64,000 bases of DNA from Aulosira sp. FACHB-615. Lineage in GTDB: Bacteria; Cyanobacteriota; Cyanobacteriia; Cyanobacteriales; Nostocaceae. The notes beneath the pieces are model-generated. The model ran no database searches, was not told the origin of the DNA, and worked only from the letters and a program-made list of their open reading frames with translations. The position numbers and the translations under genes were made by a program. This document shows, piece by piece, positions 8,697-15,749 of the stretch; the first letter of the stretch is position 1; each line of letters begins with the position of its first letter. Location: contig NZ_JACJSE010000005.1 of NCBI RefSeq assembly GCF_014698045.1, positions 248,001 through 312,000 of the forward strand, read 5' to 3'.

Positions 8697-10862
8697 GTGG
8701 AATTTGATTTTTTACCGAAGTTACCCAAGTCTAATCTAGACGATCGCACTTTTAAAGATTTAGTTGATGAGTGTATTCTGCGGATTCCCCGCTATTGTCC
8801 AGAATGGACGAATTATAACCCCAGTGACCCAGGTATCACGTTAATTGAGCTATTTGCTTGGTTAACTGACCAAATGTTGCTGCGGTTTAATGAAGTACCA
8901 AAGCGCAATTACATTACTTTTTTAGAGTTATTAGGTGTCAGGTTACAAGCACCTGCGCCGGCGGTGGCGGATATTACTTTTTATTTGAGTGCGGCTTTAC
9001 CTGACACTTACACGATTCCGGCTGGGGTGGAGGTGGCGACAATTCGCACGGAAACCCAAGAGGCGATCGCATTCACTACAGATCGGCCTTTAATTATTGA
9101 TAAACCGCAAATTCGCCACTTTCTCACCTGTCCCACTGCTGATCAAAAACCAGAAATTTTGCGCGATCGCTTTACTAATTTATGGACGATGCGCTCTGAT
9201 GGTGAGTGGTATGGTAGAGAGTTAGCACTGTTTGAAGAACAACCCCAACCCGGAAACAGTTTTTATTTAGTGATTGATGGGGAATCTCAGTGCGAAGGAA
9301 ATGTTCTCGCCTTGCAATTAAAAGGAGAAGCCGCCACCGCCACAGGGATTAACCCTGACATTCCGCCGCGTCGTTGGGAAGCCTGGAATGGTGTGGAATG
9401 GGAAGCGGTACTGTTGCAAGAATCTGACGACAGCACCAAAGGTTTTAGTTTTAGCGAATTGCAGGCCCAAGGGATTAACCCTCTACAAGGTGCAGATATC
9501 GTCCTGCATTTACCGCAATCTTGGCCTGTGACGACTTTCACCGCCTATCAAGGACGCTGGCTACGTTGTGTTTATACTGCGCCCCAACCCAATCAACCAG
9601 GCTATAGCAGTTCGCCGCGCATGATTGGTTTGGCGGTGAGATCAATCGGCGGAACTGTGGGTGCGAGTCAAAGTGAATTGATTCGCAATGAAATTTTAGG
9701 AGAAAGTGATGGTACGCCGGGACAAACTTTTCAATTACAAGGCGTTCCGGTGTTGAACCGTCGAGAAGATGAATATTTGATCATTTCGCCGCCAGGGGGA
9801 ATCCCTCAACGGTGGTATGAAGTCAGCGATTTTGCTAATTCTCTTCCTCAAGATTTGCACTACACCGTCGATTCGCGTACTGGGACTGTGCAGTTTGGCC
9901 CGGTGATTCGGGAACCGGCCCAACTCCAGCAACAGACGGAATTAAGGAGGGGAGTAGGGAATTTTGCCAATATTCAGGAGTTAGAAAGGCAATATGGGGC
10001 TGTTCCGCCGCGCGGTTCGGTGATTCGCATGGTTGCATACCGCACAGGTGGCGGGCGTAAGGGGAATGTGCAACGGGGGACAATTACCGTAGCGAAAAAT
10101 GCGGTTCCTTATGTGGCGAGGTTGATTAACCATACACCAGCCCGTAACGGTTCTGATGCGGAATCTTTGGAAGATGCGGTGATTCGCGTTCCGGCGATGC
10201 TGCGAACCCGCGATCGCGCTGTGACTCCCGAAGATTTTGAGGTGTTGACCCTACAAGCTGGTGGTGGTGCGGTGGCGCGGGTGCGCTGCTTACCACCGAC
10301 AACTACACAAGAGGCTGGAACCATCAAATTATTAGTTGTCCCGGCGGCGAATACAGATGCAATTAATCGTGGCGAAGGTATCGAACCAGAATTATTTAGT
10401 CTGAGTCCGCAATTGCGTGACCAAATTATTGCTTATTTAGATGAACGGAGGTTATTAGGAATACAAGTTAAATTGCAAGCCCCGGAATATGTGGGGGTAG
10501 CAGTGCAAACAGAAGTCGCCTTGGAACCAGAATACAACCATCCTGCCGCCCAGCAAGAGATTTTAAGTAAATTACGGGTGGCGTTGTATCGGTTTTTGAA
10601 TCCGATTACGGGGGGTCAGGATGGGAGAGGCTGGCCTTTTGGGCGACCTGTTTACCCTTCGGATATTGTGAATTTGTTTCAGCAATTTCCGGCGGTGCGG
10701 TATTTGGGAGTAGTGCAGTTATTTGAATTGCGCTATGTGGGTTCAACTTGGGTGCGATCGCTTCCTCAAAATCCGGTGATTGATCCAGGGGCGTTGGGCT
10801 TAATTTGTTCCTGGCAAAATACGCGGTTGCGTTCTGGTCATGTTGTTAATCTCATCCAATAA
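8697..10862 (+). CDS. Baseplate J-like assembly protein (Cis11-type, gp6 family)
   Basis: 721 residues from a GTG start at 8697, the first in-frame start before the conserved EFDFLPKLPKSNLDDRTF. The N-terminal NPSDPGITLIELFAWLTDQM and FLELLGVRLQAPAPA are diagnostic of the putative baseplate assembly family that includes Afp11/PVC11; the C-terminal half (about 440-700) has the J-like core with TRDRAVTPEDFEVLTLQAGG. In CIS this protein forms the inner wedge that holds the baseplate together. Residues about 160-300 look like an inserted beta-rich region. It is followed by the tail-I-like gene after a 182-base spacer containing repeats. Confidence 0.92.
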   Translation: MEFDFLPKLPKSNLDDRTFKDLVDECILRIPRYCPEWTNYNPSDPGITLIELFAWLTDQMLLRFNEVPKRNYITFLELLGVRLQAPAPAVADITFYLSAALPDTYTIPAGVEVATIRTETQEAIAFTTDRPLIIDKPQIRHFLTCPTADQKPEILRDRFTNLWTMRSDGEWYGRELALFEEQPQPGNSFYLVIDGESQCEGNVLALQLKGEAATATGINPDIPPRRWEAWNGVEWEAVLLQESDDSTKGFSFSELQAQGINPLQGADIVLHLPQSWPVTTFTAYQGRWLRCVYTAPQPNQPGYSSSPRMIGLAVRSIGGTVGASQSELIRNEILGESDGTPGQTFQLQGVPVLNRREDEYLIISPPGGIPQRWYEVSDFANSLPQDLHYTVDSRTGTVQFGPVIREPAQLQQQTELRRGVGNFANIQELERQYGAVPPRGSVIRMVAYRTGGGRKGNVQRGTITVAKNAVPYVARLINHTPARNGSDAESLEDAVIRVPAMLRTRDRAVTPEDFEVLTLQAGGGAVARVRCLPPTTTQEAGTIKLLVVPAANTDAINRGEGIEPELFSLSPQLRDQIIAYLDERRLLGIQVKLQAPEYVGVAVQTEVALEPEYNHPAAQQEILSKLRVALYRFLNPITGGQDGRGWPFGRPVYPSDIVNLFQQFPAVRYLGVVQLFELRYVGSTWVRSLPQNPVIDPGALGLICSWQNTRLRSGHVVNLIQ

Positions 10863-10946
10863 ACCTCTCGTTACTCTCTGCGCCTACCCTTCGGGAAGCC
10901 ACTTCGCGTCTATGCGCCTCTACGTGAAGACTTAAAAGTTTAATAT

Positions 10947-10980
10947 AACGAACCGCAAAGGACGCAAAGGACACAAAGAA
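10947..10980. repeat. Dispersed aacgaaccgcaaagg...aaaggacac motif
   Basis: This stretch reappears in reverse orientation at about 24118-24152 and 25850-25882 (gtcctttgcg...gcggttcg). It is a common spacer repeat of these cyanobacteria, here between two baseplate genes. The preceding bases hold the related ctgcgcctacccttcggg fragment. Confidence 0.7.
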
Positions 10981-11044
10981 GAAAGAATTTGAGAGGGATT
11001 TTCCTGAAGTTCTAAAGAGATAAATCTTAAATGAGAAATATTTT

Positions 11045-12091
11045 ATGACTAGTCAAATTCTGCACCTGCAACTTACATCAATGCAATTACCTAACGCCAT
11101 TCAAACGTCGGCGGTGGGTAAGGGTGCAGATGATTTTTCGCAAATAGCACTTAGTAGTCAAACGACGGTACGTGCTGGGTGTGATTTGGTTGTTCATCCG
11201 CCGGAACCGAGTGAAATAGTTTTACAGCTAGAAAACTTGGGTAGTCGGATGCTGCGGTTGAATGTGCGGGTGGAGGGGAATTTCCCGGCTGAGTGGTGTC
11301 GCATTGGGATGGAGGGGTATGAACTCGCACCGCGATCGCGGATGGATGTGGTGTTATATTTCCAACTTCCAGCCGATTTCTTTGAAACTCCCGCGTTGGC
11401 GGCTGGTCAATCTTTGGTATTGGATTATCACAGTCGCATTCACGTTAATTACAGCGAGGAGGGGACTGGTAGACAGTTAGTTGAAACGGCTGGTTTAAAT
11501 TTATATGTCCGTCCCCGCAGTCTCTATCCTAAGTTTTTACCTGCGGTTTATCGAGAAGTTGATTTTATTAGTCGCTTCTTGAAGATTTTTGAACAGGCTT
11601 TTGAACCCTCAGTGCAAACGCTGGATGTGTTGTGGGCTTATTTAGACCCCATGACCGCACCGCAAACATTATTACCTTTTCTCGCGCACTGGGTAGCTTG
11701 GCCTGTTGACCGCCGTTGGACTATCGAACGACAACGTTCTTTAATTCGTTCGGCGGTTGAGCTTTATCGCTGGCGGGGAACACGTAGAGGTTTGCGTTTA
11801 TATATACATCTTTATACAGATTTACCTTTAGATGAACATATTACTAGAGAAGTTGATAAACATATTTGTATTGAAGAAATTCGCGGCGAAGGTTTTGTTT
11901 TAGGAAATACACGCCTAGGCGAAGATGCGATGATTGGCGGCGGTCGTCCGTATCATTTTATCGTGCGCCTTCGTCCCCAACGCCCAGATCAGGTAGATGA
12001 ACAATTAGTCCGCCACATTATCGACCAAGAAAAACCCGCTTTTTGTACTTATGAACTTTATATAGATGAGTCAATAACTAATGGTCAATAG
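11045..12091 (+). CDS. Phage tail protein I-like baseplate protein with N-terminal Ig-like extension (Cis12-type)
   Basis: 348 residues. Residues about 155-345 match the tail-protein-I/TIGR02242 type: YPKFLPAVYREVDFISRFL, DPMTAPQTLLPFLAHWVAW and YRWRGTRRGLRLYI are hallmarks. In CIS the equivalent protein links wedges at the baseplate periphery. The N-terminal 150 residues are extra: a beta-sandwich-like region with LENLGSRMLRLNVRV, then WCRIGMEGYELAPRSRMDV and YFQLP. This pattern resembles the Ig/NEW3-like domains of the membrane proteins encoded at 13507 and 15750 (visual comparison only). The extension could mediate docking of the baseplate to them. Confidence 0.88.
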   Translation: MTSQILHLQLTSMQLPNAIQTSAVGKGADDFSQIALSSQTTVRAGCDLVVHPPEPSEIVLQLENLGSRMLRLNVRVEGNFPAEWCRIGMEGYELAPRSRMDVVLYFQLPADFFETPALAAGQSLVLDYHSRIHVNYSEEGTGRQLVETAGLNLYVRPRSLYPKFLPAVYREVDFISRFLKIFEQAFEPSVQTLDVLWAYLDPMTAPQTLLPFLAHWVAWPVDRRWTIERQRSLIRSAVELYRWRGTRRGLRLYIHLYTDLPLDEHITREVDKHICIEEIRGEGFVLGNTRLGEDAMIGGGRPYHFIVRLRPQRPDQVDEQLVRHIIDQEKPAFCTYELYIDESITNGQ

Positions 12092-12203
12092 TCATTTGTC
12101 CTTTGTCATTGGTTTTTCCCCCTAAACCCAAGGTTGGTGAGCGAACTTGTACTGAGCGCAGCCGAAGTAGCCGAACCACACCCCTACTCCCTACTCCCTA
12201 ATT
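12092..12203. repeat. Repeat-filled spacer (cattggt, gagcgcagccgaag, ACTCCCT)
   Basis: Contains gtcatttgtcctttgtcattgg, the dispersed actgagcgcagccgaag motif (12150-12169), and ACTCCCT heptamers ending just before the next ATG. The pattern is the same as in the VgrG-PAAR spacer. Confidence 0.75.
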
Positions 12204-13436
12204 ATGGAAATTCACCCCCTAGAACGACTACAAATTCAAGATGGTTTATTAATTAACGCTGAACGGTGGAAGCGATCGCATGATTATCACCGTCAGCGAC
12301 AAAATATTCATTATCAATCACTTAATGAACCGGGAATAGTTGAAGGTTTGGGTGTGAGTTTGATTCCTGCGCCGAAGGATGTACCATCACAATATAACGA
12401 TGGGCGATGGTTACAAATTCAGCCAGGAATTGCTATTGATGTGAATGGGAATCCGATTGTGGTTCCGCAACCGATAGACTTTCATATCTCGGCTGATATT
12501 ACGGAAGAAAAACCCAGATTAATTTATTTAGTTGTGCGTTATGTAGACCCAGATACTTTACAACGCAAACAAGTAAGTGAATTTGAAACAGAAACTTTTC
12601 GCATTGATGAAAAAACAACGCCGCCTGATGTGTTTGAGGTGGAGTTATGCCGAATTTTATTACAGCCGGGATTAGTAACTTTAGAAAATCCCCCAGATGT
12701 ATTTTATCCGAGTTTGAATAGTTTGGATTTTCGTTATCGGAAAATTGCGCGATCGCGTCCAACTGCTGTGGTACGCGCGGCGCATCTTGATAGTCAGGAA
12801 ACTAAGGAAGGCAGTAGTTTTGCAAATCTCGCTTCTTTATTAAGATATACCGAAAGTCTAACCTGTACCCTTCAAGGAGATGAGCAAATTGCTCGTTTAA
12901 GTTTTCCACTTTTAGACCCAACGATAGCAATTAATTATGATTTGCTATTTATTACTGGTAGTGAACCGTTAATTTTAAATGTGCAAGAATTAGCTAATCT
13001 CAAAAGCTATCTAGATAGTGGGGGAGTTTTATTAGTAGAAGCGCCTACCGATGCAGTTGATAGATTAGAAAGCGTTTTAGAAATTACTGAAAGTTTAGCC
13101 ACACCTTTAGAAGATTTACGCCGACTTGATAAACATCATCCATTAAGAACACAACCGTTTTTATTTGCTGCTTTACCAGCTATTAATCAAAAGCCTCTGC
13201 AAATTTTAGTTGCAGGTGGCATTGTTTTAGTTATTGGTGATTTATCCCTAGCTTGGGGATTAGATGAAAAATTAACTTTACCACGAGAAACAATTCGCAC
13301 CGCCCAAGAATTAGGCATTAATATTCTCAATTTTGCTTGGAAGCGTAAGCGAATGACGCAATTACGGCAACAAACTGCGATTCCTGTTTCAAGTAAGCCT
13401 GATCCATTAAAAAGCATTTTTAATAAGTTGGAATAA
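12204..13436 (+). CDS. DUF4159-like protein associated with the injection-system baseplate
   Basis: 410 residues, no signal peptide or membrane helix. The N-terminal half (about 1-190) begins ERLQIQDGLLINAERW and reads like a peripheral baseplate/fibre-attachment region (GIVEGLGVSL, IQPGIAIDVNGNPIVVP). The C-terminal part (about 215-390) resembles DUF4159, a glutamine-amidotransferase-like fold: YDLLFITGSEPLILNVQELA then LKSYLDSGGVLLVEAP. No catalytic Cys is evident at the expected elbow, so it is probably structural or ligand-binding. Its position directly after the tail-I gene and before the two membrane proteins suggests it belongs to the same machine. Confidence 0.75.
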   Translation: MEIHPLERLQIQDGLLINAERWKRSHDYHRQRQNIHYQSLNEPGIVEGLGVSLIPAPKDVPSQYNDGRWLQIQPGIAIDVNGNPIVVPQPIDFHISADITEEKPRLIYLVVRYVDPDTLQRKQVSEFETETFRIDEKTTPPDVFEVELCRILLQPGLVTLENPPDVFYPSLNSLDFRYRKIARSRPTAVVRAAHLDSQETKEGSSFANLASLLRYTESLTCTLQGDEQIARLSFPLLDPTIAINYDLLFITGSEPLILNVQELANLKSYLDSGGVLLVEAPTDAVDRLESVLEITESLATPLEDLRRLDKHHPLRTQPFLFAALPAINQKPLQILVAGGIVLVIGDLSLAWGLDEKLTLPRETIRTAQELGINILNFAWKRKRMTQLRQQTAIPVSSKPDPLKSIFNKLE

Positions 13437-13469
13437 TTTTTTAACGCAAAGTATCGCAAAGTTTTAAAT

Positions 13470-13501
13470 ACTCAGCACTCAGCACTTTTAACTCAGCACT
13501 T
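13470..13501. repeat. Heptanucleotide tandem repeat (CAGCACT type)
   Basis: Copies of actcagc/cagcact immediately upstream of the start codon of the Ig/WD40 membrane protein. Other cagcact arrays lie at 33370-33393, 48814-48844 and 51626-51650. Confidence 0.85.
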
Positions 13502-13506
13502 TATAT

Positions 13507-15675
13507 ATGGCAGTTAATCTCGTTAATACTAAAATTTCTACACAAGTATTGAACTTTCAACCGGGTGGTTCACCAGCTTTTTTTGAAGTGACTGTAGTGA
13601 ATGAAAGCAATCAGTTCGCTTCTTTTCAAATCGAAATCATTGCGGCTGGTGGTGGTGAAAGTTTGGGGACTAATTGGTACAGTATTAAACCTGCGGTGAG
13701 CGCGAAAAATCCACCAGGAGATAGTACAAAATTTGAAGTCACAATTACTAATACACCTGTTGCCGGTTTTATCGGCAAAATGAACTTGATTGTGCGAATT
13801 TTTTCGCTAGAATTGCGGGATGAAGACAGACAATTGCTGCGGTTAATAGTTGAAGCAGGTGTTGGTGCTGTACCGATGCAGGTTGAGTTACCAATAAGAG
13901 AATTTACAACTCAACCACAGGGAACAATTGAGATTCCAGTACGAGTTTTTAATCCTAGTCAGCTACCTGCGAGTGTTTCTTTAAAACCGATTGGACTTAA
14001 ACCCCAATGGTTTATTAATGGCGATGAAAAACTATTACCAGTTCCACCAGGCAATAAAGCAGAAACTTCATTTTTATGTCAGTTACCAATTGCTGAAGAA
14101 GTACCAAGTCAAGCATATCCTTTTACCATTGAGGCTAATTATCCGAATGGACTTCCATCTAGTAGTCGAGAAGGCGTAGTTAATGTTACTCCAGCAGGGT
14201 TTGTTGATTTTCAATGCACACCAGAAAAACAACAAATACCTGCATCTCGTCCTTGGCTACCACAATTAAAAATTAACTATACTACTTACCAACTTGAATG
14301 CCAAAATCACAGCAATATAACTCAAAAGGTAAGTATTGAAGTTAAAGAAGATGAGGAAAATAAGCGGAAATGCTTTTGGGATGTTCAGCCAGAATTTGTA
14401 GAATTAAATCCGGGAGAAGTTAAGAATTTACAACTATTAATTAGTAAGCGGCGGTGGTGGTTAGGGTGGAAGGAAAAACGGGCATTTAAAGTTAAGGCTA
14501 TTGTACCAAATAACCGCGTCAATATTAATAATGAGAATCAATATTTACAACTCATTATTCATCCAATTTTACATCCTTGGCTACAGATGGGCTTAGGATG
14601 TCTCTTACTATATTTACTTTGGTATATATCATGGTTAAATCCGAATAATCCGTTGTTTGGTCATCGTGATGCTGTGACATTTGTACAGTTTAATGGAGTA
14701 GGCGATCGCGCTGTGAGTAGTTCCCAAGACCAAAGTATTATTAGATGGAATATTGCAGGTTTTACTAATCCATTGATTAACCAAGATGATGGCAGAATGG
14801 CTAAAAAGATTGGTAAATCTGTGCGAATTGTCCGCTATAAACCTGTGAGTAATGATGTAGTCGCCGCAGGTTTAGAAAACGGAGAAATCCAAATTTGGGA
14901 TGTACTTGGTGGGACAAAAAAACCAAAAGCAACTTTTTCACTTGAAGGTGAGAAATCAGACCGGGTTTTAAGCTTAGAATTTAGCCAAGATTCTCACTTT
15001 TTATTTAGCGGTCATGGTAGTGGTGTAGTGGCGCAATGGGATGTAAATAGCGCATTGTTAGATGATGAGAAAACTATGACTAACCCGATTAATAGTAAGA
15101 ATTTCAACTTTCCTGTATATGCTCTTGCTACTGTTGGACATGATAAACAAAATTTAGTCATTGCTGGGAGATATAACAATTTAGCTATCTGGAATTTTAC
15201 CAAAGATAAATTATGGAAAATTCCCTATAATCGCCCAGGTAGCCAAAACGATTATATTGTCAGTATGGATAGTCCTGATTACAAACCACATTTATTAGCA
15301 ACAGCCGATAATAGGGGACAAATTACATTATGGGATATGAACCAATGTTTAAAAAATAGTAACAATCAATGTCAAATTTTAGAGAAATGGTCTGATGGTC
15401 ATGGTGAGAAAGCAGTGCGTTCTGTGGCGTTGAGTCGAGATGGTTGTTATTTAGCTAGTGGTGGTGATGATAATCGCGTTATGCTATGGTCTTTAACTCA
15501 AGAAGGTAGAAGAATTTCTCCTGTTGGTCAAGAAATACGTAAAGAAAAACAACGATTTAATAGTGTAGATGTGAAAGTTGTGAAGAATAAAATTTTGATT
15601 ATTAGTGGTAATGATGATCATAAAGTCAGGTTAGATATTAGAGATTTAAATAAAAATGTTGGTTGTAAACAATAA
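13507..15675 (+). CDS. Single-span membrane protein: Ig-like region plus seven-blade WD40 propeller
   Basis: 722 residues. Residues 1-350 are beta-rich, Ig/NEW3-like repeats (FEVTVVNESNQFASFQIEI; VPVRVFNPS-type text; a third unit near 255-335). One hydrophobic helix at about 357-377 (WLQMGLGCLLLYLLWYI) is the only membrane span. Residues about 383-722 contain seven WD-type units, ending IIRWNI, IQIWDV, VAQWDV, LAIWNF, ITLWDM, VMLWSL and, degenerate, VRLDIRD: one full propeller. No signal peptide. The propeller is a protein-docking platform on one side of the membrane and the Ig-like arm lies on the other; the topology is undecided. It follows the baseplate genes on the same strand, so a role as membrane receptor or anchor for the injection system is a reasonable inference. 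Confidence 0.8.
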   Translation: MAVNLVNTKISTQVLNFQPGGSPAFFEVTVVNESNQFASFQIEIIAAGGGESLGTNWYSIKPAVSAKNPPGDSTKFEVTITNTPVAGFIGKMNLIVRIFSLELRDEDRQLLRLIVEAGVGAVPMQVELPIREFTTQPQGTIEIPVRVFNPSQLPASVSLKPIGLKPQWFINGDEKLLPVPPGNKAETSFLCQLPIAEEVPSQAYPFTIEANYPNGLPSSSREGVVNVTPAGFVDFQCTPEKQQIPASRPWLPQLKINYTTYQLECQNHSNITQKVSIEVKEDEENKRKCFWDVQPEFVELNPGEVKNLQLLISKRRWWLGWKEKRAFKVKAIVPNNRVNINNENQYLQLIIHPILHPWLQMGLGCLLLYLLWYISWLNPNNPLFGHRDAVTFVQFNGVGDRAVSSSQDQSIIRWNIAGFTNPLINQDDGRMAKKIGKSVRIVRYKPVSNDVVAAGLENGEIQIWDVLGGTKKPKATFSLEGEKSDRVLSLEFSQDSHFLFSGHGSGVVAQWDVNSALLDDEKTMTNPINSKNFNFPVYALATVGHDKQNLVIAGRYNNLAIWNFTKDKLWKIPYNRPGSQNDYIVSMDSPDYKPHLLATADNRGQITLWDMNQCLKNSNNQCQILEKWSDGHGEKAVRSVALSRDGCYLASGGDDNRVMLWSLTQEGRRISPVGQEIRKEKQRFNSVDVKVVKNKILIISGNDDHKVRLDIRDLNKNVGCKQ

Positions 15676-15749
15676 TGATGAAAACTAATAGACGTAGTTA
15701 AAATCTTTTTTACTTTTACCTTTTTACTTTTAACTTTTTGGGGGTAAAC

